DNA from: Prochlorococcus sp. AG-402-C09
GTDB lineage: Bacteria; Cyanobacteriota; Cyanobacteriia; PCC-6307; Cyanobiaceae
Direction: 5' to 3'
Assembly: GCA_003279565.1 (NCBI GenBank)
Contig: QCHN01000002.1
Span: 62,001-126,000, forward strand
Length of the DNA: 64,000 bases
The notes under the pieces were generated by a model that made no database searches, was not told the origin of the DNA, and saw only the letters and a program-made list of their open reading frames with translations. This document shows, piece after piece, positions 1 through 11,383 of this stretch (its first letter is position 1; the number at the start of each line of letters is the position of its first letter). The position numbers and the translations under genes were made by a program.

Positions 1-729
1 AGAAAGAAGGCTTAAAAGGCCTATGGTTAATAAAATCACTCCACTAATCGGTGGAACCCATTTCCCAATAGGTCGTAAGGATAATAATTTTGGAATACTT
101 GCGGCAAAAGTACCTGCGATAAATAAAGGAATAATTTGCCCAATGGCAAAGCTTGCAAGAAAAATAGTGCCAAAAAGAGGGTTGCCTTGCTTGGCAACCC
201 AGCCAAGAAGAACAGCAAGGACAGGCGTTGTACAAGGAGAGGAGGCTAAGCCAAAAGCCAAACCTGCTGAAACTGGTGCAAAAGCAGGCGGAACTTGGCT
301 TGTCCAAGTCTCAGGGTCAGGACCAGATGGAAGTGAGAATTTTAAAAGTCCAAGAAGATTAAGACCCATAATTATTGCTAGAAGACTGATTAATATTGAA
401 AAGTAACCAGGTAATTGGCCATAAATTTTTCCTAAAAAACCGCTTAGACTTCCAAGTACGACTAGTGATATAACTATTCCGCTGCAGAAACTAATAGTTT
501 TCTGTAAGGGGTTTTGTTTGTTTTTGAATCCAGCTAAATATGCAACTGTTATAGGTAAAAGTGATAATGAGCAGGGTCCCAAACTAGTCAAAAGTCCTCC
601 AGTAAACACTATTAGTAGTGTTAGAGGTGTTGGGTTGATAAGCCCATTATTTATTATCTGCTCGCCATGACGAGTCAAATCAGTGAAAATTAAACTTATA
701 GAAGAAATGCTCAAAAAAAGATTGGCCAC
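1..729 (-). CDS. ccdA: Cytochrome c biogenesis protein CcdA, 3' end beyond window
   Basis: Membrane thiol-disulfide transporter of the DsbD-transmembrane/CcdA family, which passes reducing equivalents across the thylakoid or plasma membrane for cytochrome c maturation (system II). 243 codons are visible and the gene runs off the left edge. Cys53 in a GPCS motif and Cys166 in an SSPCTTP motif are the family's redox pair, each in a hydrophobic helix; several more membrane segments follow. I chose the GTG at 729 because GGAGAAGG lies just upstream and an in-frame stop precedes it. It lies 34 bases downstream of ftsW on the same strand, so co-transcription is likely. Confidence 0.9.
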   Translation of the reverse strand, partial: MANLFLSISSISLIFTDLTRHGEQIINNGLINPTPLTLLIVFTGGLLTSLGPCSLSLLPITVAYLAGFKNKQNPLQKTISFCSGIVISLVVLGSLSGFLGKIYGQLPGYFSILISLLAIIMGLNLLGLLKFSLPSGPDPETWTSQVPPAFAPVSAGLAFGLASSPCTTPVLAVLLGWVAKQGNPLFGTIFLASFAIGQIIPLFIAGTFAASIPKLLSLRPIGKWVPPISGVILLTIGLLSLLS

Positions 730-763
730 ACCAAGTTCCTTCTCCAGATTATCTATTTAAAAG

Positions 764-1981
764 TTAATTGGAAGGATTTTCAACTAATAAATCTGAAGAT
801 TCAATAGATGTTCTGACCAATAAGGCAGCTATTAGTAAGCTTGAAATTAATGAGTTTCCCCCATAACTGATCAAAGGGAACGGTAGACCGGTCGTAGGCA
901 TTGCTCCTGAAGAAACTGCAATGTGCATTATTGATTGGCCTACAAGAATAGTCCCTGATCCAATAGAGATTAGTTTAGAATAATTATTCCTACAATTCAG
1001 GGAGATTTTAAGAGTTAAATATGCTACTACAAGTAGAAATAATAAAAGTAAAATAGATCCAAAAAATCCAAATTCTTCAGCAAAAACAGCAAATATAAAA
1101 TCAGTACTTCTATATGGTAGATATTGTAATTTTTGCATTGACAAACCATATCCTTCTCCGAATAATCCACCCGACCCAATAGCATAAAGACTCTGAATTA
1201 ATTGATATCCACTTTCTTGAGGATCTTTCCATGGGTTAATAAATGACAAAACTCGACTTTGTTGATAAGTATTAAAAAAAATACTTATTGAACCAATAGT
1301 CAATCCTGATAAAGCCGTGTTAAAAAGATGGCGGAAATTAATACCAGCTGCCAAGGCAATCATCCAAAGTAATATTCCTGTTAATGCCGCGGTACTTAAA
1401 TTGGGCTGTTTTATAATTAACAAAATAATGGAAGCAAAAATAGTTAACCAAAAAAGCTTCTTTTCTGAATTTATTCTTTCCCATTGACCAAAAAGTTTTG
1501 CACTTTGAAGAATAATAAAAGGTTTGATTAATTCCGATGGTTGAACTTGGATGGGTCCAATAATCAACCATCGAGTAGATCCATTAACAGTACTACCGAA
1601 AAAACTTGTTGATGCAATTAGAAGCATTCCTATCAAAAGGCAAGGGCCTGAGAGCCTAAGCCAGCTTTTTAGTTTGATATTGATTGCAAAGTAAAAAATG
1701 CTCCAACTAGCTATCAGCCAAATTATTTGTCTTTTTATGTAATAAGAACCTTCACCCATTTCTCTAGTGGCAACCCACCAACTAGCTGATCCAAGTATGA
1801 AAATCCCTGAAATGCTCCAAAAGGCTATTAATCCTATGATTAATCTTCCCTCCTTTGGCCAAAAAGGCCAAGGCAAAGGAAGAATCTTTTTGTTTATTAA
1901 ATTACTCAGATAATTTTTTGATTCGTGAGTATTTTTCATTCTTGGTTCTGAATGAATTTTTTTATTAGAAATATTACTCAA
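764..1981 (-). CDS. ftsW: Septal peptidoglycan glycosyltransferase FtsW
   Basis: SEDS-family (FtsW/RodA/SpoVE) polytopic membrane protein that polymerises lipid II at the division septum. The sequence shows about ten hydrophobic segments, the RSTDFIFAVFAEEFG signature in the second half and the C-terminal PLISYGGNSL motif, all typical of FtsW. The 405-residue form begins at a TTG with no clear Shine-Dalgarno; an in-frame ATG 14 codons later (position 1939) is an equally possible start. It sits directly upstream of ccdA, an order I recall from other picocyanobacteria. FtsW rather than RodA is inferred from the C-terminal motif; confidence in the family is very high. Confidence 0.92.
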   Translation of the reverse strand: MSNISNKKIHSEPRMKNTHESKNYLSNLINKKILPLPWPFWPKEGRLIIGLIAFWSISGIFILGSASWWVATREMGEGSYYIKRQIIWLIASWSIFYFAINIKLKSWLRLSGPCLLIGMLLIASTSFFGSTVNGSTRWLIIGPIQVQPSELIKPFIILQSAKLFGQWERINSEKKLFWLTIFASIILLIIKQPNLSTAALTGILLWMIALAAGINFRHLFNTALSGLTIGSISIFFNTYQQSRVLSFINPWKDPQESGYQLIQSLYAIGSGGLFGEGYGLSMQKLQYLPYRSTDFIFAVFAEEFGFFGSILLLLFLLVVAYLTLKISLNCRNNYSKLISIGSGTILVGQSIMHIAVSSGAMPTTGLPFPLISYGGNSLISSLLIAALLVRTSIESSDLLVENPSN

Positions 1982-2419
1982 AGGATCTGAAGCTTACATA
2001 CCATTGAGCCGCTTAATTGCCATCTTGCCAAGTCTTTAAATGTAGCCAATTTACTTTTTTATGTAATTACAGAAAATCCAATAAGATTTTTAAAAGTTTA
2101 ATGTTAATTATTTTTTTTAGAGACAGAATCAAAAAAACAAAGATCAATCACTAGTTATTTCTAGTTATTTAAATTTATATCATCAGAATTAAATTTTTAA
2201 AGAGGTTATATACAGATCTAGATTGAGTAACTAAAACTGTGCTTAAAATTTTTGCTCCAGTTATCAAATTAGATAACTTTTCAATTTATGGATAAAAATT
2301 TTTTTTGTTTTGATGCAAGTCTCGTGATAGATTCCCCGGGCCTTTGCAGAGAGCTTAGGTGTCTTGTTTGCAAAACAACTTCTCTTTATCACTAATGAAC
2401 TCCAATAGGAGGAATTTTT
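1982..2419. promoter_or_regulatory. Divergent intergenic region, ftsW / ATP synthase operon
   Basis: 438 bases without a convincing gene between divergent ftsW and atpI, so it should hold both promoters. Most of it is very AT-rich. A short GC-richer block around 2328-2365, including CCCCGGG, lies in what is probably the untranslated leader of the atp operon. A short direct repeat (CTAGTTATTT, twice) lies at about 2150-2170. AGGAGGAA at 2408-2415 is a strong ribosome binding site for the GTG start of atpI. No assignable -35/-10 pair was found. Confidence 0.55.
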
Positions 2420-2839
2420 GTGGCATCTGAGGCTGTTGAAAATTGCTCAAGTCATGATCCTCTTCTGGATATTGATTCATCGGACTCATCGTCCGGGCTC
2501 AAATCAGATGAATATCTTGAACTTCAATTTCGAGTATTCCGTCTGACATTTTTATTGACTATTTTTTCTGTTGGCATAGCAGGTTTCTTTTGGGGAATCC
2601 AAGCTAGTGCAAGCCTCTTTATTGGTGCTTTATCAGGAATTTTGTATTTTCGCTTGCTTGCTCGCGGAGTTGGAAGACTAGGTACTTCATCAAAAATCGT
2701 CGGTAAAGTCCAGTTGTTAGTTCCGGTCCTTTTGGTTTTGGTATCTTCTAGATTTCCTCAACTTGATTTGATTCCGGCTTTATTAGGATTTTTGCTTTAT
2801 AAACCAGCGTTAATTATTCAGTTTCTACTAATGCCATAG
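2420..2839 (+). CDS. atpI: ATP synthase assembly subunit AtpI (Atp1)
   Basis: Small membrane protein encoded at the head of cyanobacterial ATP synthase operons; the family assists assembly of the c-ring. 139 residues: a hydrophilic N-terminus of about 35 residues rich in Ser and Asp, then about four hydrophobic segments, with a QASASLFIGALSGILYFRLL region typical of AtpI. The GTG start is fixed by an AGGAGGAA ribosome binding site 4 bases upstream. It precedes atpB by 75 bases in the same direction. Assignment rests on length, topology and position; the family is weakly conserved. Confidence 0.85.
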   Translation: MASEAVENCSSHDPLLDIDSSDSSSGLKSDEYLELQFRVFRLTFLLTIFSVGIAGFFWGIQASASLFIGALSGILYFRLLARGVGRLGTSSKIVGKVQLLVPVLLVLVSSRFPQLDLIPALLGFLLYKPALIIQFLLMP

Positions 2840-2914
2840 CTGCTTTTTAGAAATTAAATTTTTAAGTTTTGTTTGTTTGGCTTTTATTTTCTACGCAACC
2901 TAACTTCCAGATAA

Positions 2915-3640
2915 ATGGGTTTTTTACCATTTGTTTTTCCTTTAGCAGAATTAGAGGTGGGTCAACATCTCTATTGGCAAATTGGAAATTTTAGAATTCA
3001 CGGCCAAGTTTTTATGACTTCATGGCTGCTCATAGGCGCTTTGCTTGCCTTAGTGGTCATTGGAACAAAAAAAATGGAACGTGATCCAAAAGGTGTACAA
3101 AATCTTTTGGAATTTCTATGGGATTACATTCGTGATCTAGCAAGAACACAAATTGGTGAAAAGGTTTATAGAGATTGGATGCCTTTCATCGGAACCCTCT
3201 TTCTGTTCATATTCGTGAGCAACTGGGGCGGAGCATTAGTTCCTTGGAAGCTGATTGAACTTCCAAGTGGTGAGCTTGGGGCACCTACAGCTGACATAAA
3301 TACGACTGTTGCTTTAGCACTACTGGTATCTCTCTCCTATTTTTATGCGGGGTTGAGCAATAAAGGTTTGCGTTACTTCGAGTACTACGTTCACCCAACG
3401 CCAATAATGCTCCCATTCAAAATTGTTGAAGACTTTACAAAGCCTCTATCTCTCTCATTCCGTTTATTTGGGAACATTCTGGCGGATGAACTTGTTGTAG
3501 CAGTACTAGTTTTTCTTGTACCTCTTGTTCTTCCAGTTCCTGTTATGTTTCTAGGCTTGTTTACTAGTGCTATTCAAGCTCTGATTTTTGCAACTCTTGC
3601 TGCTTATTACATCGGGGAAGCAGTTGAAGAGCATCATTAA
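2915..3640 (+). CDS. atpB: ATP synthase F0 subunit a
   Basis: Proton-channel subunit of the F0 sector in the thylakoid membrane; works against the c-ring. 241 residues, five to six membrane helices. The LSFRLFGN motif places the essential stator arginine at Arg183, and the [13 protein letters not shown] and [11 protein letters not shown] segments are characteristic of cyanobacterial and chloroplast subunit a. No Shine-Dalgarno precedes the ATG. It is followed by a 168-base spacer before atpE, longer than other gaps in this operon. Confidence 0.97.
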   Translation: MGFLPFVFPLAELEVGQHLYWQIGNFRIHGQVFMTSWLLIGALLALVVIGTKKMERDPKGVQNLLEFLWDYIRDLARTQIGEKVYRDWMPFIGTLFLFIFVSNWGGALVPWKLIELPSGELGAPTADINTTVALALLVSLSYFYAGLSNKGLRYFEYYVHPTPIMLPFKIVEDFTKPLSLSFRLFGNILADELVVAVLVFLVPLVLPVPVMFLGLFTSAIQALIFATLAAYYIGEAVEEHH

Positions 3641-3775
3641 TCATTATTTTTTGCTACTGAATTAACTTTTCAATGGCAAATTTCCTGCTTTGAGGCCTGA
3701 AAATCTTTCAGTATCATCTCAAGAACTATGAGATGCACCCCTCGCAGGTATAAACTCCCGGTCAAACTCTATTAA

Positions 3776-4057
<282 letters not shown>

Positions 4058-4070
4058 ATATTTCAAAAAA

Positions 4071-4114
4071 GGGCTGATTGAGTAAATCAATTAATTTTGA
4101 TTAACTTTCAGCCC
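4071..4114 (+). terminator. Hairpin between atpE and atpF2 (partial terminator or processing site)
   Basis: GGGCTGA at 4071-4077 pairs with TCAGCCC at 4108-4114, and inside it GTAAATCAA pairs with TTGATTAAC with one mismatch, giving a long hairpin just after the atpE stop. There is no strong T-tract, so partial termination or mRNA end protection is more likely than full termination (inference). Confidence 0.5.
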
Positions 4115-4187
4115 CAATATTTGAAAATTCTTTAGCAAATTTCAATTGCCGTTGTTCGGCTCGTTTAAATTCTTGCACCCCTAGCTA

Positions 4188-4649
4188 ATGCCAACTTTGT
4201 TTTTGTTTGGTGCCTCTGAGGGAGGTCTGTTTGATTTCGATGCAACTCTTCCACTTATGGCGGTTCAAGTTGTATTACTTACTTTCATACTTAATGCTCT
4301 TTTCTTCAAACCTGTTGGACGGGTAGTTGAAGAAAGAGAGGATTATGTAAATACAAGTCGGGCAGAAGCAAAGAAAAAAATCGCTGAGGTTGAACAATTA
4401 GAGACTGAACTCAAAGATCAGCTTAAAGAAGCTCGTCTAGAAGCTCAGAAGGTGATACTTGAGGCAGAGCAGGATTCTGAGAATCTTTATAAAGAAGCTC
4501 TTGCTCTGGCTAATTCAGAGGCAAATGCATCGAGAGAGAATGCTAGGCGTGAGATTGATTTACAAAGAGATGAAGCTCTTAATCAACTCAAAAGCGAGGC
4601 GGACAATCTTGGTGATTTGATTATTGAAAGACTCTTGGCAAAAAAATGA
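4188..4649 (+). CDS. atpF2: ATP synthase F0 subunit b'
   Basis: Peripheral-stalk subunit b' specific to photosynthetic organisms, which pairs with b. 153 residues: one membrane helix (about residues 20-42) followed by a long charged coiled coil rich in Glu, Lys and Ala. It ends with ATGA overlapping the start of atpF, so translation is probably coupled and yields a 1:1 b'/b stalk. b' rather than b is called from the order c-b'-b-delta and from the absence of the longer N-terminus. Also named atpG in cyanobacterial usage. Confidence 0.95.
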   Translation: MPTLFLFGASEGGLFDFDATLPLMAVQVVLLTFILNALFFKPVGRVVEEREDYVNTSRAEAKKKIAEVEQLETELKDQLKEARLEAQKVILEAEQDSENLYKEALALANSEANASRENARREIDLQRDEALNQLKSEADNLGDLIIERLLAKK

Positions 4650-5158
4650 CTTCTTTAATTTTCGCTTCCGAAGGCTTTGGCCTTAATCTCAATATTTTTG
4701 AGACCAACATTATCAACTTAGCTGTTGTTGTTTTTGGTCTCTACAAGTTCTTACCAGGTTTTTTAGGAAAAATTCTTGAAAGACGAAGAACTACAATTCT
4801 TTCTGACTTGAAAGAAGCAGAAGAGCGTTTATCAAAAGCAAAAGACTCTCTTTCACTAGCAAAAGATGAACTTGCTTCAGCTAAGCAAAAAGCAGACAAA
4901 ATCAGAAATGATTGCAAAGTGAGAGCAGAGGCAATTCGTCTAGAGAGTGAAAAAAGGACTGTTGAGGAAATGGCAAGAATCAAACAAGGCGCTGCCTCTG
5001 ACTTAAATGCTGAAGCTGCAAGAGTTACTTCTCAATTAAGGAAAGAGGCAGCAGAACTTGCTATTGAAAAAGCATTAGCAATGCTTCCTAAAAAGTTAGA
5101 TTCAAGTACTCAAGATAAATTTCTTAAACAGTCAATTAAAAATATCGGAGACAACTAA
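4646..5158 (+). CDS. atpF: ATP synthase F0 subunit b
   Basis: Second peripheral-stalk subunit. 170 residues: N-terminal hydrophilic stretch, one membrane helix at about residues 20-42, then a charged coiled coil ([24 protein letters not shown]) that reaches up to F1. Its start overlaps the atpF2 stop (ATGA) and its stop overlaps the atpH start (TAATG), so three consecutive stalk genes are translationally coupled. Confidence 0.96.
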   Translation: MTSLIFASEGFGLNLNIFETNIINLAVVVFGLYKFLPGFLGKILERRRTTILSDLKEAEERLSKAKDSLSLAKDELASAKQKADKIRNDCKVRAEAIRLESEKRTVEEMARIKQGAASDLNAEAARVTSQLRKEAAELAIEKALAMLPKKLDSSTQDKFLKQSIKNIGDN

Positions 5159-5706
5159 TGCCACTTCTTAATACTATTACTACCCCATATGCTGAAGCTT
5201 TCCTTCAAGTTGCTGAGAGCCGCAACGAAGTGGATGAAGTAGTTACTCAAGCAAAATCTATTTTAGAACTTTGGAATAGTTGCCCTGAATTTAGAGATGC
5301 GATGTCATCTCCTGTTTTAGAGGTTAATCAAAAGAAAGCAGCTTTAGAAAAGCTTTTTTCTAGTCAGGTCACTGCCTCTTTCCTAAACCTTCTTAAACTT
5401 TTAGCAGATCGACAGAGAATAGGATTGTTGAATTCCGTTCTTGAAAGATTATTAGAAATCTATCGAGAACAAAGAAATATTGCCTTAGCAACAATTACTT
5501 CAGCTTCAGCTCTAAATGAAGATCAACAATCTGAGCTACTTAAGAAAGTACAATCTATAGCTGGTACAGATAATTTGGAAATCGATCTCAAAGTCGACTC
5601 CGAATTACTAGGTGGCTTTGTGGTCAATGTTGGATCAAAGGTCATTGATGCCAGCATTGCAGGGCAAGTCAGACGACTTGGTCTTGCTTTGGCCAAGGTC
5701 AGTTAA
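5158..5706 (+). CDS. atpH: ATP synthase F1 subunit delta
   Basis: Delta (OSCP-type) subunit joining the peripheral stalk to the top of the alpha-beta hexamer. 182 residues, the usual length. An N-terminal helical domain begins with TPYAEAFLQVAE and the C-terminal part ends with the conserved LLGGFVVNVGSKVIDASIAGQVRRL segment. Its ATG overlaps the atpF stop by one base. Called atpD in older cyanobacterial naming. Confidence 0.96.
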   Translation: MPLLNTITTPYAEAFLQVAESRNEVDEVVTQAKSILELWNSCPEFRDAMSSPVLEVNQKKAALEKLFSSQVTASFLNLLKLLADRQRIGLLNSVLERLLEIYREQRNIALATITSASALNEDQQSELLKKVQSIAGTDNLEIDLKVDSELLGGFVVNVGSKVIDASIAGQVRRLGLALAKVS

Positions 5707-5757
5707 TTCTCCTCTGACTTTTTCCCTTCTTCTTCCTTTTCATCTTTCCCAATTTAA

Positions 5758-7281
<1,524 letters not shown>

Positions 7282-7314
7282 ACACAAAGGCAATACTAAG
7301 AGAGACAATCACCT

Positions 7315-8265
7315 ATGGCTAACCTCAAGGACATCAGAGACAGAATTGTATCTGTCAAAAACACCAGGAAAATCACAGAAGCGATGAGACTCGTTGCTGC
7401 TGCTAAAGTTCGCAGAGCACAGGATCAAGTCCTAAGGAGTAGACCCTTTGCTGATCGATTGGCAAGGGTTTTAGAAAATATACAATCAAGAATGCAATTT
7501 GAAGCTGCTGACTCCCCTCTTCTCAATCGGCGTGAGGTTAAGACAATTACTCTCTTGGCTGTGACAGGAGACAGAGGATTATGTGGAGGATACAATGCAA
7601 ATATTATTAAACGAACAGAGAAACGTTATGCCGAATTAAAAGGTCAAGGATATAGCCCCGACCTAGTGTTGATTGGTAAGAAAGCAATAGGGTATTTCGA
7701 AAATAGATCTAGTCTTTATAAGATAAGAGCTACTTTTAAAGAATTGGAACAAGTTCCTACTTCCGAGGATGCTGGCTCTATTACTAGTGAAGTATTAGCA
7801 GAATTTCTTTCTGAAAGCACTGATCGAGTAGAGGTTATTTTTACTAAGTTTGTAAGCTTAGTTAGTTGTAATCCAACAATTCAAACTCTTTTACCTTTAG
7901 ATCCTCAAGGAATAGCAGATTCAGAAGATGAAATTTTTAGACTAACTACAAAAGATAGCCAACTAATTATTGAGAAAGATGCTGCTCCTTCTAATGAAGA
8001 GCCCAAATTACCATCGGATATTGTTTTTGAACAAAGTCCTGATCAACTTTTGAATGCTCTTTTACCTCTTTATTTACAGAATCAATTACTTCGTGCATTA
8101 CAGGAGTCCGCTGCTTCAGAGTTGGCGAGCAGAATGACTGCAATGAACAATGCTAGTGATAATGCGAAGGAATTAGCTAAAAACCTCACTATTGATTACA
8201 ACAAGGCTAGACAAGCAGCAATTACTCAAGAAATTTTAGAAGTTGTGGGTGGCGCAGCCGCCTAG
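7315..8265 (+). CDS. atpG: ATP synthase F1 subunit gamma
   Basis: Central rotor shaft of F1. 316 residues. The N-terminus ([26 protein letters not shown]) and C-terminus ([15 protein letters not shown]... [18 protein letters not shown]) are the conserved coiled-coil ends. Residues of about 195-235 form the extra insertion typical of cyanobacterial and chloroplast gamma; it lacks the regulatory cysteine pair seen in plants, as expected for cyanobacteria. Last ATP synthase gene of this operon; also named atpC in cyanobacteria. Confidence 0.97.
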   Translation: MANLKDIRDRIVSVKNTRKITEAMRLVAAAKVRRAQDQVLRSRPFADRLARVLENIQSRMQFEAADSPLLNRREVKTITLLAVTGDRGLCGGYNANIIKRTEKRYAELKGQGYSPDLVLIGKKAIGYFENRSSLYKIRATFKELEQVPTSEDAGSITSEVLAEFLSESTDRVEVIFTKFVSLVSCNPTIQTLLPLDPQGIADSEDEIFRLTTKDSQLIIEKDAAPSNEEPKLPSDIVFEQSPDQLLNALLPLYLQNQLLRALQESAASELASRMTAMNNASDNAKELAKNLTIDYNKARQAAITQEILEVVGGAAA

Positions 8266-8315
8266 CTTCTGATCTATTCCTAATTATCAAAGGATAAGTA
8301 ATTGTAATTAATAAA

Positions 8316-8543
8316 GTGAATCTTGAATTTAAAGAATTAGACCTTGATTGGCCTTCTGAATTAAGCGTATTTGACTTAAGAAGTTATATTTTATCTAAGC
8401 TAATTGAATATGGTGAACCACTGAGGTGGGCCATTACGTCAGTTACTACTCATTCTGAAAAAACAATTCAGGTGATATCTGTAGAAGTTGTTTTGATTAT
8501 TAAACAGGATAAGGGGAAAGGTATTAATTCTGAATTGAATTGA
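8316..8543 (+). CDS. Conserved small protein downstream of atpG
   Basis: 75 residues, start GTG, no recognised domain. Acidic N-terminal half, LRWAITSVTTHSEKTIQVISVEVVLII at the centre, lysine-rich tail. The pattern of one predicted helix then two beta strands suggests a small folded cytosolic protein; nothing indicates a membrane segment. Same strand as, and only 50 bases after, the ATP synthase genes and 7 bases before the DUF3326 gene, so it is probably co-transcribed with one of them. Codon usage is like its neighbours. Function unknown. Confidence 0.75.
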   Translation: MNLEFKELDLDWPSELSVFDLRSYILSKLIEYGEPLRWAITSVTTHSEKTIQVISVEVVLIIKQDKGKGINSELN

Positions 8544-8550
8544 TTTCTTT

Positions 8551-9666
8551 ATGACTAATACTGATCCTTTACCAACATTATTGATTATTCCTACTGGTAT
8601 AGGGTGCAATTTCGGTGGATATGCAGGGGATGCAATCCCTGCTGCAAGATTGCTGGCTTCTGCCAGTGACTGTTTGATAACTCATCCCAATGTTATGAAT
8701 GGTGGATCTTTATATTGGCAAGATACTTGTATCCAATATGTAGAGGGATATAGTTTAAATCTTTTTGCCGCTGGGGAAGTGTTTCTTAAACCAGTAAGAC
8801 AACAAAAGGTAGGTTTGCTCTTAGATGCCGGCTTAGAACCTGATTTAAAAAAAAGACATTTACAAGTTGCTGATGGCTGTATCGCAAGTTTGGGGCTAGA
8901 TATTGGCCCTGTAATAACAACTGAAAGAGCTATAAGAATTAATCTAAAAAAAGGCTTAAGTGGCTCAAGTTGGGGGGATATCGAAGAACCAGATGTTCTT
9001 TTAAGAGCTGCTGAAAAACTTAAGAGAGCTGGTGCAACAGCAATTGCTGTTGTAACTCGTTTTCCTGATGATAGTGATGAATTAGAAACTAAACTTTATC
9101 GACAAGGTAATGGTGTAGATGTTATTGCGGGAGTCGAAGCTGTGATCAGTCATTTTCTCGTAAAACATTTGTTGATTCCATGTGCACATGCCCCTGGGTT
9201 GGCCCCGCTACCAATTGATTTTGATCTAGATCCTCGAACCTCGGGAGAGGAGATAGGATATACATTTTTGCAAAGTGTTTTAGTTGGTCTTAGTCGTGCA
9301 CCCGACCTGATCTGTAGTAAGTCAGCCATGAAAACCAAAGAAAATCCTTTTTTACAGGTGAAAAACTTATTAAGGAATAGAGACTTGGGAGCCGTTGTTG
9401 TGCCACAGGGTGCATTAGGTGGCGAGGCGGTTTTATCTTGTATTGAAAGATTTATACCTTTGATAGTTGTTTCTAATCAAGGAATATTAAATGTTAGCTC
9501 CAAAAAAATGAGGCTAGATTACTTAGGGAGCGAAAAAAATAATAATATTTTGTATGCTGAAAATTATTTAGAGGCTGCAGGACTTATAACAGCTTTACGT
9601 CACGGGATTAACATTAAGTCTTTGAGAAGACCAATTGATTGCTTAAAGGAATTGAATGATGAATAG
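8551..9666 (+). CDS. DUF3326 family protein
   Basis: 371 residues resembling the DUF3326 family found across cyanobacteria and plants. The start PTLLIIPTGIGCNFGGYAGDAIP and the following ITHPNVMNGGSLYW segment are distinctive and glycine-rich, suggesting a ligand-binding fold. No signal peptide or membrane helix. It follows the 75-residue gene by 7 bases and is convergent with nadE, which ends 16 bases away. The biochemical function is not established; recognition of the family is from memory of its N-terminal motif. Confidence 0.8.
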   Translation: MTNTDPLPTLLIIPTGIGCNFGGYAGDAIPAARLLASASDCLITHPNVMNGGSLYWQDTCIQYVEGYSLNLFAAGEVFLKPVRQQKVGLLLDAGLEPDLKKRHLQVADGCIASLGLDIGPVITTERAIRINLKKGLSGSSWGDIEEPDVLLRAAEKLKRAGATAIAVVTRFPDDSDELETKLYRQGNGVDVIAGVEAVISHFLVKHLLIPCAHAPGLAPLPIDFDLDPRTSGEEIGYTFLQSVLVGLSRAPDLICSKSAMKTKENPFLQVKNLLRNRDLGAVVVPQGALGGEAVLSCIERFIPLIVVSNQGILNVSSKKMRLDYLGSEKNNNILYAENYLEAAGLITALRHGINIKSLRRPIDCLKELNDE

Positions 9667-9682
9667 AAGTTGATTTGAGGAT

Positions 9683-11383
9683 TTATCTTGAGGCTATTGG
9701 CTTTTTCCAGCCACTTCCAAAAGCTTGATTACTAATTTTCAATAAAGGAGGTGCTTGATAACGTTTGAATTCGGCGTTTTTTAATAAGTTGGCTACTTTA
9801 TGAACAATTTTTTTATCAAATCCTTTTTCTATTAGCACTTCAATTGGTAAGTGCTCTTCAATCAATCCTTTTAGTATTGGATCAAGAATAAAATAATCCG
9901 GCAAAGAGTCACTATCTAATTGTTCAGGTCGTAATTCAGCACTAGGAGGCTTCTCTCTTATTTCAGAGCCTATAATCTCTCCTGTTGCAGGGAGAAAGAA
10001 ATCATTTCTACAACATGTTGAAGATTCATTATCAATCCAGTCGCATAATTTAAATACACTTGTTTTATAAAGATCTCCAATTACAGACAAGCCGCCGTTC
10101 ATATCTCCGTAAAGGGTGCAATATCCTACGGCCAGTTCTGACTTGTTTCCCGTTGATAGAAGTAAATGTTTTTTTTGATTTGCTAGAGCCATCAATATTG
10201 TTCCTCTAATACGAGATTGTAGATTTTCAGCTGTGATACCGTTTGGAATGCCCCATGTTGAATTGGATAGAACATCGTTAAAACTATTCATTACATCTGA
10301 GATCGGAATCTTCTGATGATTTATTCCAAGTCGATTAGATAATGTCGTGGCATCTTTCACCGACCCTGCTGAACTCCATGGAGATGGCATTAAAATCGCA
10401 TGAACTTTGGCTTTTCCTAAAGCTGCGACTGCAATAGCGGCTACTAGAGCTGAGTCGATACCCCCACTTAACCCAATAATGACACTCTTGAAATTACATT
10501 TTCTTGCATAATCTTTAACTCCAAGAACCAAAGCTCTGAAAAGGACTTCTTGTGATGTTGGGTATTTACTTGATATCGAAGATTGTTGTTTGAGAGAAGA
10601 TAAATCACAAAGACCAACTGACTCTTTGAAGGCAGGAAGTTCGTATTGTAACTTTCCTGTTTTATTTAGAGCAAAACTAGAACCGTCAAAGATTAATTCA
10701 TCATTTCCTCCTACTTGATTGACGTAGATCACAGGACATGAAAGACGAATAGCTGCTTTTTCTGCTATTCGTTGGCGTAATAAACTTTTCGATTCAATAA
10801 ATGGAGAAGCTGAAAGATTAATAAGTAAATCTAATTTTTCTTTTTCTAGTGATATTAAAGGATCTTTCCCGAGGATCTTTTCATTTTGTAGCTTTTGCTC
10901 AACCCAAATATCTTCACAAATAGTTATTCCTATCTTCCAAAGCTTTTCTTGATAATTAAAATTTAAAATACTACTATTCTCTGCAGAACGAAAATAACGT
11001 TTTTCATCAAACACATCATACGTGGGTAGGAGTTGCTTCCTCGCTATGATTCTCCAAGTACCTTGTTCTAAAATAACAACTGAATTATAGAGTTTAGGAA
11101 CTTCTATATCTGGAGTTGGCTCTGCAATACCAATTAATACAGATAAGTTTTGACTAAAATTACTTAACTTTTCACTTAATTTGTTTAGGACATTTTTTTC
11201 CTCTTCATAAAGTCGTGGATTAAACAACAAGTCTTTTGGAGGGTAGCCGATTAAAGATAGCTCTGGTGTTATTACTAGATTTACTTCCTTATTTTTGATC
11301 TCTTTGCACACTTCAAATATTTTCTCGGCATTACCATCGAGATCTCCAATGATTGGATTGAGTTGGGCCAATGCTAATTTCAT
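9683..11383 (-). CDS. nadE: Glutamine-dependent NAD+ synthetase
   Basis: Final step of NAD biosynthesis: amidation of nicotinate adenine dinucleotide using ammonia from glutamine. 566 residues. The N-terminal nitrilase-type glutaminase domain has its catalytic triad visible (Glu41 in TPELSLIGYPP, Lys116 in ARKQLLPTYD, Cys156 in TICEDIW). The C-terminal synthetase domain has the ATP pyrophosphatase loop SGGIDS at 306-311. Its ATG overlaps the nadD stop by one base, so two consecutive NAD steps are coupled. Last gene of a four-gene operon. Confidence 0.96.
   Translation of the reverse strand: MKLALAQLNPIIGDLDGNAEKIFEVCKEIKNKEVNLVITPELSLIGYPPKDLLFNPRLYEEEKNVLNKLSEKLSNFSQNLSVLIGIAEPTPDIEVPKLYNSVVILEQGTWRIIARKQLLPTYDVFDEKRYFRSAENSSILNFNYQEKLWKIGITICEDIWVEQKLQNEKILGKDPLISLEKEKLDLLINLSASPFIESKSLLRQRIAEKAAIRLSCPVIYVNQVGGNDELIFDGSSFALNKTGKLQYELPAFKESVGLCDLSSLKQQSSISSKYPTSQEVLFRALVLGVKDYARKCNFKSVIIGLSGGIDSALVAAIAVAALGKAKVHAILMPSPWSSAGSVKDATTLSNRLGINHQKIPISDVMNSFNDVLSNSTWGIPNGITAENLQSRIRGTILMALANQKKHLLLSTGNKSELAVGYCTLYGDMNGGLSVIGDLYKTSVFKLCDWIDNESSTCCRNDFFLPATGEIIGSEIREKPPSAELRPEQLDSDSLPDYFILDPILKGLIEEHLPIEVLIEKGFDKKIVHKVANLLKNAEFKRYQAPPLLKISNQAFGSGWKKPIASR

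Noticed and set aside
23-406. Plus-strand open frame of 127 codons at the left edge
   Set aside because: Antisense to ccdA, whose minus-strand frame shows clear CcdA motifs.
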